Positions 50,585-60,566 of a stretch of 60,600 bases of DNA are shown here, piece after piece (position 1 is the stretch's first letter; each line of letters begins with the position of its first letter). The notes under the pieces were generated by a model. The model worked only from the letters and a program-made list of their open reading frames with translations, was not told where the DNA came from and ran no database searches. The translations under genes were made by a program, and so were the position numbers. Source of the DNA: a virus; the IMG/VR virus record IMGVR_UViG_3300024428_000003, positions 1 to 60,600 of that record. The stretch is one strand, 5' to 3'.

Positions 50585-52797
50585 TGTATAAGCAAAATCT
50601 ATACAGTGTAATAACGCCAATAAAGCAAAATACTATATCTAGGCTAAATAAGTCTAGAAAATGGAAATACGGCTACAATAAAGAAAATGATGTAGTTGTA
50701 ATAAGCAAGACAGGGCAGATAGGTGAAGTGTACAATATACAAGGATTAAAAATAGCTTTACCTAAAGTTCCTGCTAAATTAGATAAATCAAATAACAAGT
50801 GGACAGTTGAAGAATATCCAAAAGAATTAAAACAAATACAAAGTGTTTTTGATTGGAGGGATTACCCTGATGCTTTTCATAAAAAATGGGAACCATATAT
50901 AGATGAACAATTTAAACGCAGAGAAGAAGGCCATTGGTTCAATAATAAAAGTGTGGCTACTTACATTACTGGCACTCACTTTATGTACTTGCAGTGGTCC
51001 AAAATTGATGTTGGGTTCCCAGACTTTAGGGAAGCAAACAGATTATTCTTCATTTTCTGGGAGGCTTGCAAAGCCGACACCCGGGCTTATGGAATGTGTT
51101 ATCTTAAAAACCGTAGATCAGGGTTCTCTTTTATGTCCTCAGCTGAGTCAGTTAACCTTGCTACAATTTCCTCGGATTCACGGTTCGGCATATTGTCCAA
51201 ATCGGGTTCCGATGCTAAGAAGATGTTCACAGATAAGGTGGTACCAATTTCCGTCAACTATCCCTTCTTTTTCAAACCGATCCAAGACGGTATGGACCGC
51301 CCCAAGACCGAGCTTGCCTATAGAATACCTGCCAGTAGACTCACTAGAAAATCCATACAAAATAAACAAGATCAGGAACTCCTCGAGGGTCTCGATACCA
51401 CTATCGACTGGAAGAACACGGGCGACAACTCCTACGATGGGGAGAAGCTTAAACTCCTCGTCCATGATGAATCGGGTAAATGGGAGAAGCCGGACAACAT
51501 CCTCAACAACTGGAGGGTTACGAAAACAACGCTAAGATTAGGAAGCAGAATTATTGGTAAGTGTATGATGGGATCAACATCAAACGCTTTAGATAAGGGA
51601 GGTGAAAATTTCAAAAAGTTATTCAACGATTCTAATGTTTTAAAAAGAAACAGAAATGGACAAACCAAGTCAGGACTCTATTCTTTGTTCATACCTATGG
51701 AATGGAACTACGAAGGATTCATTGATTCTTTTGGAATGCCTGTCTTCGATAAGCCACCAGAGGATTGTGTTGGCCCTCACGGGGAACAAATAGACCAAGG
51801 AGTAATAGAGCATTGGAATAATGAAGTAGAAGGATTAAAAGGAGACCAAGATGCTCTTAATGAATTTTATAGACAATTCCCTAGGACAGAGGAGCACGCA
51901 TTTAGAGATGAGACTAAAAACAGTATATTTAATTTAGTTAAAATATACGAGCAAATAGACTACAACGAAGACTTAAGCAATTCTAATGTAATAACAACAG
52001 GAAGCTTTAGTTGGGAGAACGGAATAAAAGACACTAAAGTTAGATTTACGCCAAATCCTAACGGTAGGTTTAAATTATCTTGGGTGCCTACAGTTGCATT
52101 ACAAAATAAACAAGTAATTAAAAACAATATGAAAAGCCCAGGTAATGATCACATGGGTGCATTCGGATGCGATAGTTACGATATATCAGGCACAACTGAC
52201 GGTAGAGGTTCAAAGGGGGCTTTGCATGGGTTAACTAAGTTTAGCTTAGAAGATCATCCGCCTAATACTTTTTTCCTTGAATACGTAGCAAGACCTCAAA
52301 CAGCTGAGATGTTTTTTGAAGATGTATTAATGGCATGTGTATTTTACGGGATGCCTTTATTATGTGAGAACAACAAGCCAAGGTTGCTTTATTATTTTAA
52401 AAGAAGAGGTTATAGAGGGTACTCAATGAACAGACCCGATAAAATATGGAACAAGTTATCCGTAACAGAAAAAGAAATAGGCGGAATACCTAATTCAAGT
52501 GAAGATATAAAACAAGCACACGCTGCGGCAATTGAATCTTATATAGATCAACACGTAGGATTAAAGAGTGACGGGCAATACGGTACAATGTACTTTAATG
52601 AAACTTTAAACGATTGGTCAAAGTTTGACATAAACAAAAGAACAAAGTTTGATGCTGCTATAAGTTCTGGTCTCGCCATTATGGCTTGCAATAGGAATTT
52701 ATACCGCCCCGTGCCTCAACTAGAAAAAAGAAAATTAAATTTAAGAATAGCTAAATACACCAATTCAGGTGCGTTTTCCAAAATAATAGAAAAATAA
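50584..52797 (+). CDS. terL: Terminase large subunit (737 aa)
   Basis: ATP-driven DNA packaging motor and nuclease. Walker A-like KNRRSGFS at 175-182, Walker B LLVHDE with D295-E296, and the nuclease acidic motif FGCDSYDISG near residue 528. Length is within the range of large phage terminases. The stretch 51060-51522 (residues about 159-313, covering both ATPase motifs) has GC-rich, C/G-ending codons, while the gene before and after it uses A/T-ending codons. That suggests recombination of the motor core. Confidence 0.95.
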   Translation: MYKQNLYSVITPIKQNTISRLNKSRKWKYGYNKENDVVVISKTGQIGEVYNIQGLKIALPKVPAKLDKSNNKWTVEEYPKELKQIQSVFDWRDYPDAFHKKWEPYIDEQFKRREEGHWFNNKSVATYITGTHFMYLQWSKIDVGFPDFREANRLFFIFWEACKADTRAYGMCYLKNRRSGFSFMSSAESVNLATISSDSRFGILSKSGSDAKKMFTDKVVPISVNYPFFFKPIQDGMDRPKTELAYRIPASRLTRKSIQNKQDQELLEGLDTTIDWKNTGDNSYDGEKLKLLVHDESGKWEKPDNILNNWRVTKTTLRLGSRIIGKCMMGSTSNALDKGGENFKKLFNDSNVLKRNRNGQTKSGLYSLFIPMEWNYEGFIDSFGMPVFDKPPEDCVGPHGEQIDQGVIEHWNNEVEGLKGDQDALNEFYRQFPRTEEHAFRDETKNSIFNLVKIYEQIDYNEDLSNSNVITTGSFSWENGIKDTKVRFTPNPNGRFKLSWVPTVALQNKQVIKNNMKSPGNDHMGAFGCDSYDISGTTDGRGSKGALHGLTKFSLEDHPPNTFFLEYVARPQTAEMFFEDVLMACVFYGMPLLCENNKPRLLYYFKRRGYRGYSMNRPDKIWNKLSVTEKEIGGIPNSSEDIKQAHAAAIESYIDQHVGLKSDGQYGTMYFNETLNDWSKFDINKRTKFDAAISSGLAIMACNRNLYRPVPQLEKRKLNLRIAKYTNSGAFSKIIEK

Positions 52798-52801
52798 AAA
52801 T

Positions 52802-55228
52802 ATGGCTGAGTCAGTTATAACAAGTTATTTTCCGAGCCAAATAGCGAGCGATGAAGAAAAGATGTCACTAGATTATGGTACATCTATCGGTAGAGCTATA
52901 GAGAACGAGTGGTTCAAAACCGATAACGGCCTAGGTAGGTTTAAAAGTAATCAAAACACTTTTCACAATCTTAGATTGTATGCAAGAGGCGAACAAGGAA
53001 TACAAAAATATAAAGATGAGTTGTCTATCAATGGTGACTTGTCGTATTTGAATTTAGATTGGAAGCCTGTTCCGGTTATACCCAAGTTTGTAGATATAGT
53101 AGTAAACGGAATGTCAGAAAGAACTTTTGACATAAAAGCTTATTCGCAAGATCCATACGGCGTTGAGAAACGTACAAGATACATGGAAGCTATCATAAGA
53201 GATATGCAAACTAAAGAGATAAACGAGTTTGCAGCAGCTGAATTTGGGGTTAATTTATTTGAAACAGATCAAGAGACTTTACCAAAGAACAAAGAAGAGC
53301 TCGATTTACACATGCAGCTTAGCTATAAGCAACAAGTAGAATTAGCCGAAGAACAAGCGCTTAATGTTTTATTAGAGGGCAATAAGTATGATTTAATAAA
53401 AAGAAGATGTAATTACGATTTAACCACTATAGGTATAGGGGCTGTTAAGAATTCATTCTCTAAAGCAGAAGGAGTTAAGGTTGAATACGTTGATCCTGTC
53501 AACTTAGTTTGGTCATATACTGAATCACCTTATTTTGATGATATATATTATGTAGGTGAAATTAGAAGAGTTCATTTAAACGAGCTTAAAAAAGAATTTC
53601 CTGGTCTTACTAATGACGATTTATCTGAAATATCAAGTCAGTCATACAATAATAACGGCTTTTATGACCGCACGCTGACTAACTATGACGAGGACGATTC
53701 AAACACTGTACAAATATTGTACTTTAATTACAAGACTTTTGCTAATGATGTTTATAAAGTAAAAGAAACAGCAACAGGAGCTGAAAAAACTATACCTAAA
53801 AGCGATGATTTTAATCCGCCGCCAGAATTGATGGAGGAGTACGGAATATCAAAAGCTTCTCAATCCCTAGAGGTTTTATACGAAGGAGTAAAAGTATTAG
53901 GAGGTAAGATGCTTAAATGGGAAATGGCTAAAAATATGATAAGGCCAAAGAGCGACTATACGAAGGTTAAAATGAATTATAGTATAGTAGCACCTAGAAT
54001 GTATAAAGGTCGAATAGAGAGCATCGTATCACGTATAACAGGGTTTGCGGATATGATTCAGCTTACACATTTGAAGCTTCAACAAGTAATGTCTAGAATG
54101 GTGCCTGACGGTGTTTACTTAGACGCTGATGGTTTAGCTGAAGTTGACTTAGGTAATGGTACAAATTATAATCCCCAAGAAGCGTTGAATATGTTTTTCC
54201 AAACAGGTTCTGTTATTGGTAGATCATTTACGCAAGAGGGAGATATGAATCCTGGCAAAGTACCTATACAGGAATTACAAACAGGCTCAGGCGGAGCAAA
54301 GCTTCAAAGTTTAATAGCTACATATAATTATTATTTGCAAATGATAAGAGATGTAACTGGCCTTAACGAAGCAAGAGATGGAACAACACCAGACGCTAGA
54401 GCTTTAGTGGGTGTTCAAAAACTTGCGGCAGCTAATTCTAATACGGCAACTAGGCATATACTAAACGGTAGTTTATTTTTAACATCGGATTTATGCGATA
54501 ATTTATCGTTAAGAATATCTGATATAATAGAGTACTCTCCAACCAGGGAAGCTTTTATACATAAGATAGGCAACCAGAACGTAGCTGTATTGGAGGAAAT
54601 GTCTAATTTATATTTATATGATTTTGGTATATTTATAGAATTATCACCAGATGAAGAAGAGAAAGCAGTTCTTGAGAATAATATACAAGCTGCGGTTGCA
54701 GCGGGTATGATTGATTTGTCAGACGCAATTGATTTAAGAGATATAAAAAACATAAAGCTAGCTAATCAGTTATTAAAAGTAAGGAAGAAAGAAAAGCAAA
54801 TGCTAGATCAGCAGATGCAACAACAAAATATGCAAGCTCAAGCACAGGCTAACGCTCAAGCAACAGAAGCGGCTGCGATGGCAGAGGTGCAAAAGCAACA
54901 AGCTTTAACTCAGCAAAAAGTTTCTTTTGAACAAGCTAAAGCACAAATTGATGCTCAAAGATTAATGCAAGAAGCTGCTTTAAAGAAAGAGTTAATGCAA
55001 CTAGAATTTTCAATGAACATGCAGCTTAAGGGAGTTGAGGTTCAAGGTAGAAAGTCTGAACTAGCAGAAAAAGAAGATAGAAAAGACGATCGAACTAAAT
55101 TGCAAGCAACACAACAGAGTGAATTAATAAATCAAAGAAAGAATGATTTGCCTCCTAGAAACTTCGAATCCAGTGGAAACGATATACTTAGCGGGGATTT
55201 CGACCTAGGTTCCTTTGATCCTAGGTAA
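52802..55228 (+). CDS. Portal protein (808 aa)
   Basis: Large protein directly after terL. The N-terminal and middle parts (LDWKPVPVIPKFVDIVVNGM, VEYVDPVNLVWSYTESPYFD) match podovirus and crAss-like portals. The C-terminus is a Gln/Ala-rich helical barrel-like region (about 665-760), as in P22. It forms the dodecameric gate for DNA at the tail vertex. Confidence 0.9.
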   Translation: MAESVITSYFPSQIASDEEKMSLDYGTSIGRAIENEWFKTDNGLGRFKSNQNTFHNLRLYARGEQGIQKYKDELSINGDLSYLNLDWKPVPVIPKFVDIVVNGMSERTFDIKAYSQDPYGVEKRTRYMEAIIRDMQTKEINEFAAAEFGVNLFETDQETLPKNKEELDLHMQLSYKQQVELAEEQALNVLLEGNKYDLIKRRCNYDLTTIGIGAVKNSFSKAEGVKVEYVDPVNLVWSYTESPYFDDIYYVGEIRRVHLNELKKEFPGLTNDDLSEISSQSYNNNGFYDRTLTNYDEDDSNTVQILYFNYKTFANDVYKVKETATGAEKTIPKSDDFNPPPELMEEYGISKASQSLEVLYEGVKVLGGKMLKWEMAKNMIRPKSDYTKVKMNYSIVAPRMYKGRIESIVSRITGFADMIQLTHLKLQQVMSRMVPDGVYLDADGLAEVDLGNGTNYNPQEALNMFFQTGSVIGRSFTQEGDMNPGKVPIQELQTGSGGAKLQSLIATYNYYLQMIRDVTGLNEARDGTTPDARALVGVQKLAAANSNTATRHILNGSLFLTSDLCDNLSLRISDIIEYSPTREAFIHKIGNQNVAVLEEMSNLYLYDFGIFIELSPDEEEKAVLENNIQAAVAAGMIDLSDAIDLRDIKNIKLANQLLKVRKKEKQMLDQQMQQQNMQAQAQANAQATEAAAMAEVQKQQALTQQKVSFEQAKAQIDAQRLMQEAALKKELMQLEFSMNMQLKGVEVQGRKSELAEKEDRKDDRTKLQATQQSELINQRKNDLPPRNFESSGNDILSGDFDLGSFDPR

Positions 55229-55260
55229 TAATAATAGTAATAATTATATAATATTTTATC

Positions 55261-56436
55261 ATGTCAGAAGAAACACAACAAGAAACTCCAGTCGTTGAAG
55301 AAACAACTGCAGTAGAGCAAAACCCAATGTCTTACGACGAAGGCGTTATTAAGGTTAATTTAGACGAGCTTAGTAAACCAAAAGAAGATGCCGTTCCAGA
55401 ACAAGAAACAAATGCAAGCAATGCTCCTCTCGAGCAACCCGAAAACCCGCCAAGTAGCGAAGGAGTGGTTGAAGAAGTACGGGAGCCCATCCAAAATGAA
55501 GAACAGCCCGTTCAAGCTGAGGAATCCGTTATTGAAGAAATAACAGATCAAGTAGAGGAACTAAACGAACAAGTTGAGCAGGCTATAGTTGAAGCGGATG
55601 CTGGTATTGAATTACCAGAAAATATACAAAAAGTGGTTGAGTTTATGGATGAGACCGGGGGAAGCCTGGAGGATTATGTAAAGCTTAACACGGATTACGC
55701 TTCATTAAATGAAACGCAATTATTAAGAGAATATTACGAGAACACCAAACCATATCTTGACAAAGAAGATATTGATGTCCTCATGGAAGACTTTTCTTAT
55801 GACGAGGAGTTAGATGAAGAGAGAGAGGTTAGAAAAGCAAAATTAGCATACAAAGAAGAAGTAGCTAAAGCTAAAAGTCACTTAGAAGGTTTAAAAACCA
55901 AATACTATAAAGAAGTTAAAGCTGGATCTAAATTAAATCCAGAACAAACAAAAGCGGTTGAGTTTTTTAATCGCTATAAAAAAGACAACGAGGAGGCAAC
56001 TAAAATAGCTGCACAACAACAATCTACGTTTAATACTAAAACAGAAAAGCTTTTTTCCAACGATTTCAAAGGTTTTGATTTCAGTGTTGGTGAAAAGAAA
56101 TTTCGTTTCAAAGTTAACAACGCAGATAAAGTTAAGGAGAGTCAATCCGACATCACAAATTTTGTCAAGAAGTTCTTGAATGATAAAAATGAAATGAATG
56201 ATGCGGCCGGATATCACAAATCCTTATTTACAGCTATGAACCCTGATGCGATTGCAAATCACTTTTATCAGCAAGGTAAAACCGACGCAATAAAAGAAAC
56301 GATGTCCAAAGCTAAGAACATTGACATGGATCCGAGAGGGACCCACGAAACTGTCAAAGCTTCTAACGGCTGGACTGTTAAATCAGTATCAGGTGGTCAA
56401 AGTTCTTCCAAGTTGAAAATTAGAAGAAAAAAATAA
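55261..56436 (+). CDS. Probable scaffolding protein (391 aa)
   Basis: Very acidic, probably disordered first 120 residues, then a helical region and a basic C-terminus (SSKLKIRRKK). Its place between portal and major capsid genes and this charge layout are typical of scaffolds that guide capsid assembly through a basic C-terminal helix. A protease or processing function is not seen in it. Confidence 0.75.
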   Translation: MSEETQQETPVVEETTAVEQNPMSYDEGVIKVNLDELSKPKEDAVPEQETNASNAPLEQPENPPSSEGVVEEVREPIQNEEQPVQAEESVIEEITDQVEELNEQVEQAIVEADAGIELPENIQKVVEFMDETGGSLEDYVKLNTDYASLNETQLLREYYENTKPYLDKEDIDVLMEDFSYDEELDEEREVRKAKLAYKEEVAKAKSHLEGLKTKYYKEVKAGSKLNPEQTKAVEFFNRYKKDNEEATKIAAQQQSTFNTKTEKLFSNDFKGFDFSVGEKKFRFKVNNADKVKESQSDITNFVKKFLNDKNEMNDAAGYHKSLFTAMNPDAIANHFYQQGKTDAIKETMSKAKNIDMDPRGTHETVKASNGWTVKSVSGGQSSSKLKIRRKK

Positions 56437-56458
56437 TTAATATTTAAAATTTACGACT

Positions 56459-57883
56459 ATGGCCGCAAACGGATCATTTACGGGTAGCGCAGGAGCATTA
56501 GCTCACTTAACGCCACGCCCAACACAAACGTTGTTTAACGACAACTATCTAACTCTTGCAGATTTAGATTTTACACAACAATTCTTACCAGAAGTATATG
56601 AGAAAGAAGTAGAAAGATACGGTAACCGTACTATCTCTGGATTCTTACGTATGGTAGGAGCTGAAATGCCTATGGCATCTGACCAAGTAGTATGGTCTGA
56701 GCAAGGGCGTTTACACATTGCATACGACCCAATTGTATCTACAGCAACAACTGTAGTTATTCCTGGAGACGCTGCTAATAACTCAACTAACCTTATTGGA
56801 CCTGGTGCTACTATTGTAGTTGCTTCAGCCAACGGATTAGTTGTTGAGAAAGCTTATGTACAATCTGTTGGTGCACCTGACGCAGCTGGAGATGTAACAC
56901 TTACTGTAGCTGGATATGCTGGAGCTATTACTGCTCATGCTGCTGGTAAAGTATTTGTATACGGTTCTGAATACGCTAAAGGTACAAGCAACGCAGGTAC
57001 ATCTGTAGATGCTGCTTTCGAGCAATTCAACAACAAACCAATCATTCTTAGAGACAAGTATGCTGTAAGCGGTTCTGATACTGCACAAATTGGATGGGTT
57101 GAAGTAACTACTGAAGCTGGAACTTCTGGGTACTTATGGTACTTAAAGTCTGAGCACGAAGCAAGAATTCGTTTTGAGGATCAATTAGAAATGAGTATGA
57201 TTGAAGCTGAAAAAGCTGCCAACGCAATTACGCCGGCTGCTAATTTAGGTGGAGGTACTCAAATTACTGGATCTGATGGACTATTCGCTGCACTTGAAAA
57301 CAGAGGGTTAGTTTATACTGATGCTGATTTCGGAGCTGCTGGAACTGGACTAGAAGATTTCGACGCTATCTTAGGAGAGCTTGATAAGCAAGGAGCAATT
57401 GAAGAGAATATGTTATTCTTAGATCGTTCTACATCTTTAGGTATCGACAATATGTTAGCTGCTCAAAATTCTTATGGAACTGGAGGTACTTCTTTTGGAG
57501 TATTTGAAAATTCTGAAGACATGGCACTTAACTTAGGATTCTCTGGATTCCGAAGAGGTTCTTACGACTTTTACAAAACAGACTGGAAATACTTAAACGA
57601 CGCTACTACACGTGGATTAGTTGGAGATGTTGAAGGTGTTATTGTACCAGCTGGAACTTCAACTGTATATGACCAAGCATTAGGGCAGAACATTTCAAGA
57701 CCATTCTTACACATCCGTTACAGAGCTTCTGAAGCAGATGATAGAAAAATGAAATCTTGGATCACTGGATCTGTTGGTGGAAACTATACAAGTGACGAAG
57801 ACGCAATGAACGTTCATTTCTTATCAGAAAGATGTTTATGTGTACAAGCTGCTAACAACTTTGTGTTATTGAAAAAAGCATAG
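56459..57883 (+). CDS. Major capsid protein (474 aa)
   Basis: Starts MAANGSFTGSAGALAHLTPR; alpha-beta HK97-type protein following the scaffold gene. Landmarks such as FLPEVYEKEVERYGNRTISG (near 45-64), ARIRFEDQLEMSMIEAEKAA and the C-terminal FLSERCLCVQAANNFVLLKK fit this family. Its codon choice is strongly biased, as expected of the most abundant virion protein. A hairpin follows at 57903-57929. Confidence 0.9.
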   Translation: MAANGSFTGSAGALAHLTPRPTQTLFNDNYLTLADLDFTQQFLPEVYEKEVERYGNRTISGFLRMVGAEMPMASDQVVWSEQGRLHIAYDPIVSTATTVVIPGDAANNSTNLIGPGATIVVASANGLVVEKAYVQSVGAPDAAGDVTLTVAGYAGAITAHAAGKVFVYGSEYAKGTSNAGTSVDAAFEQFNNKPIILRDKYAVSGSDTAQIGWVEVTTEAGTSGYLWYLKSEHEARIRFEDQLEMSMIEAEKAANAITPAANLGGGTQITGSDGLFAALENRGLVYTDADFGAAGTGLEDFDAILGELDKQGAIEENMLFLDRSTSLGIDNMLAAQNSYGTGGTSFGVFENSEDMALNLGFSGFRRGSYDFYKTDWKYLNDATTRGLVGDVEGVIVPAGTSTVYDQALGQNISRPFLHIRYRASEADDRKMKSWITGSVGGNYTSDEDAMNVHFLSERCLCVQAANNFVLLKKA

Positions 57884-57902
57884 AGCTTAATTAATGTAAT
57901 TC

Positions 57903-57929
57903 TTACCCTCGTTACATCAACGGGGGTAA
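57903..57929 (+). terminator. Strong hairpin after the capsid gene (partial terminator or stabiliser)
   Basis: TTACCCTCGTT pairs with AACGGGGGTAA (11 bp, one G-U) over ACATC, followed by a T-rich but not pure run. Probably reduces read-through or protects the capsid mRNA. Confidence 0.7.
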
Positions 57930-57965
57930 TTATTACTTTTATCAATTATTTAATTTTATTATATT

Positions 57966-58799
57966 ATGGCTAAAAAGGCTAAAGTAGCAGAAGAAACTGT
58001 TGAGGTTGCGCCTCAAATCGTTGCGGAAAAAGCAACACCAAAAGTAAAAGCACCGGTAAAGCCAGTGTTTGAATTTAAAGACAGAACTTATGTTTTAAAA
58101 ACAGGTAAATCACCATTAGTTTATAGTTTACCTTCAAAGCATTCTGCAAGAAAACCTTTATTGTATTTTGACAAAGAATTAGGTTACAATAGAGAAATTA
58201 GATATGCAACAAATCAACCGTCTGCTTTTGTAGACGAACAAAAAGGAACTTCAACATTAGGCAGAATTATATTACGTAATGGCCAATTAGTAGTACCTAA
58301 AGAAAGAGTTGCACTTCAAAAATTATTATCATTATACCACCCATATAAAGATCAAATATATTATGAATTTGATCCTGTTGGAATATCAGAAAATGAATTA
58401 GATTGGATTGAGCTTGAATTAGCGGCTTTAAACGCAGCTAAGAAATTAACTGTAGATGAGGCTGAAGCAATTCTTAGGGTTGAATTTGGAAGCAAGGTTA
58501 GTCAGTTATCTTCTAGTGAGATAAAAAGAGATTTAATGATCTTTGCAAAAAGACAACCTCAAACTTTCATTCAGCTAGTAAATGATGATAATGTTCAATT
58601 AAGAAATGTAGGCGTGAAAGCTGTAGAAGCTGGAATCATAAGCTTATCTCAAGATCAGCGAACATTTTCTTACGGTGACACAAATAGAAAATTATTAACG
58701 ATTCCTTTTGATGAGCACCCTTATTCCGCTTTAGCTGCATACTTCAAGACAGATGAAGGTATGGAGGTTTATAAAGCAATAATGAAGAAACTTTATTAA
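57966..58799 (+). CDS. Putative head/connector protein (277 aa)
   Basis: N-terminal Lys/Val/Ala linker (about 1-35), then a beta-rich domain (DRTYVLKTGKSPLVYSLPSK) and a helical C-terminal half. Follows the capsid gene in many marine phages I recognise, function unknown. Flanked by two strong hairpins, so its mRNA level is likely set apart from both neighbours. Confidence 0.6.
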   Translation: MAKKAKVAEETVEVAPQIVAEKATPKVKAPVKPVFEFKDRTYVLKTGKSPLVYSLPSKHSARKPLLYFDKELGYNREIRYATNQPSAFVDEQKGTSTLGRIILRNGQLVVPKERVALQKLLSLYHPYKDQIYYEFDPVGISENELDWIELELAALNAAKKLTVDEAEAILRVEFGSKVSQLSSSEIKRDLMIFAKRQPQTFIQLVNDDNVQLRNVGVKAVEAGIISLSQDQRTFSYGDTNRKLLTIPFDEHPYSALAAYFKTDEGMEVYKAIMKKLY

Positions 58800-58807
58800 G
58801 TTACTTT

Positions 58808-58848
58808 TATAGCGGTTAGGTCGCTTTAAAAGTGGCCTAATCACTATA
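58808..58848 (+). promoter_or_regulatory. Long hairpin between head and tail genes
   Basis: 58808-58825 pairs with 58831-58848 with one mismatch and a few G-U over a 5-nt loop. No T-run follows, so it is more likely an mRNA processing or stability element than a terminator. Confidence 0.6.
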
Positions 58849-58865
58849 AATAATAATAAAAGAAT

Positions 58866-59651
58866 ATGAGCGTAAGTATAGATACTGTTTACCAAAGAGT
58901 ATTAGGAATACTCAATAAAGAACAACGAGGGTATGTTACGCCTCAGGAATTTAATTTGTTTGCAAATCAAGCTCAAATGGATTTGTTTGAACAATACTTT
59001 TATGACATCAACCAGTTCGGGAGGGTACCAGGCAACGACACTGAATACTCTGACATGCTTGATGTATTAAATAAAAAAATATCAGCATTTGAAACTAAGC
59101 AAGCCTTGATACGTAATCTTACAGATACACGGTTTGTTTTACCAACAGACATGTACCGACTTGGTACAATTATATATAAGCATGTAACAACTAAAGACTT
59201 ATATCCTTCTCCTACTCAACCCGCAAATTACCCAGTAGCAAATCCAACTGTCTACAGACAAGAAAATATACATTATGTTGAAGCTGAAAGGATAAATCAT
59301 AATGAATTTTTATATATAAACTCTTCTCCTTTAACCAAACCTAAGGATTCAAGACCAGTATATACTTCTGATACAGAAGGACTAGAGGTTTACGGTAATT
59401 CTGATATAGTTACGGATGTTAGCGCAACGTATATAAAAAGGCCAAAAAAAGTAGAATGGAAATACCAAACAGTTTATGGAGAAGCATTATATGACTCTAC
59501 TTACTCTGTTAATTTTGAATTAGATCCATCAGAAGAATCTGAATTGGTTATAAAGATATTAGAATTAGCTGGACTGCTAGTTAAAGATTTGAGTATATAT
59601 CAAGTATTTAATTCAGAAGAACAAGAACAAATACAACAAGAAAAAGCATAA
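58866..59651 (+). CDS. Putative tail adaptor/tubular protein (261 aa)
   Basis: Starts MSVSIDTVYQRVLGILNKEQ, then RGYVTPQEFNLFANQAQMDL FEQYF: an N-terminal helical pattern I know from head-tail adaptor or ring proteins of marine phages. Lies between the connector gene and the second tubular protein, 3 bases apart. Confidence 0.65.
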   Translation: MSVSIDTVYQRVLGILNKEQRGYVTPQEFNLFANQAQMDLFEQYFYDINQFGRVPGNDTEYSDMLDVLNKKISAFETKQALIRNLTDTRFVLPTDMYRLGTIIYKHVTTKDLYPSPTQPANYPVANPTVYRQENIHYVEAERINHNEFLYINSSPLTKPKDSRPVYTSDTEGLEVYGNSDIVTDVSATYIKRPKKVEWKYQTVYGEALYDSTYSVNFELDPSEESELVIKILELAGLLVKDLSIYQVFNSEEQEQIQQEKA

Positions 59652-59654
59652 TCT

Positions 59655-60566
59655 ATGAGCGTAATAAACCAAACAGACGAACAATACTACTTAGGTCCAG
59701 ACGGTCAATGGAATAGCTGGGATGAAGATTATGGAGCGTACCAATTTACAAGCATTAAAGATATCGTGAATAACTTTATAATATCTTATGTAGGTGAAGG
59801 TAAGATAATAAGCAAAATAAAACGAACGGACGTAGCTTTTCATGCTCAGCGTTGTTTACAAGAGTTTAGCTATGATATTTTACCATCTGTAAAGTCACAA
59901 GAAATAGAGATAGGGCCAAGCCTGAATTTTATACTGCCTAAAGATTATGTAAATTATGTTAAGGTAACATGGACAGACGAAAGAGGGATTGAAAGAGTAG
60001 TCTACCCTGCTATAAAAACTTCAAATCCATTACCTATATTGCAAGGATCAGACTACCAATACTTGTACGATGAGCAAAACAGGGAACTATTATTAGCGGA
60101 TCAATCGCAAACAAAGACAGCTTTCCAATCCGCACCTAGTGGTCAACAAAATTCAGACAATATAAATAGCTCTGACATAATTGCTAATAATCACTTTGGA
60201 AGAAGATATGGGCTAACGCCAGAAAGAGCTCAAGCTAATGGTGTATTTTATATAGATCCCATAGCCAACATAATAAACTTTGACTCTAGCTTTGTAGGTA
60301 GAATAGTCACATTAAAATATATATCTGACGGCTTAAGCGGGGACGACGAGGATCTTACAGTACATAAATTTGCAGAGGAAGCAATGTATAAATACATAGC
60401 TCACGCGATTTTAGCAACGAGAATCAATACTCCGGAATACTTAGTTAATAGATTTAAAAGAGAATTAGCTGCTGCGAGACGTAATACAAAAATAAGATTA
60501 TCAAATATTAAAATAGAGGAAATTGCTCAAGTTATGCGCAATAAGTCCAAAATCATAAAACACTAG
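59655..60566 (+). CDS. Tail tubular/ring protein (303 aa)
   Basis: Helical, beta-mixed protein ending in the conserved helical stretch KFAEEAMYKYIAHAILATRI near residue 237-256. Resembles P22 gp4/T7 gp11-like tubular or ring proteins that link portal and tail. The last 76 residues are repeated at window positions 2-232 because of the circular overlap. Followed after 3 bases by the giant tail gene. Confidence 0.7.
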   Translation: MSVINQTDEQYYLGPDGQWNSWDEDYGAYQFTSIKDIVNNFIISYVGEGKIISKIKRTDVAFHAQRCLQEFSYDILPSVKSQEIEIGPSLNFILPKDYVNYVKVTWTDERGIERVVYPAIKTSNPLPILQGSDYQYLYDEQNRELLLADQSQTKTAFQSAPSGQQNSDNINSSDIIANNHFGRRYGLTPERAQANGVFYIDPIANIINFDSSFVGRIVTLKYISDGLSGDDEDLTVHKFAEEAMYKYIAHAILATRINTPEYLVNRFKRELAAARRNTKIRLSNIKIEEIAQVMRNKSKIIKH

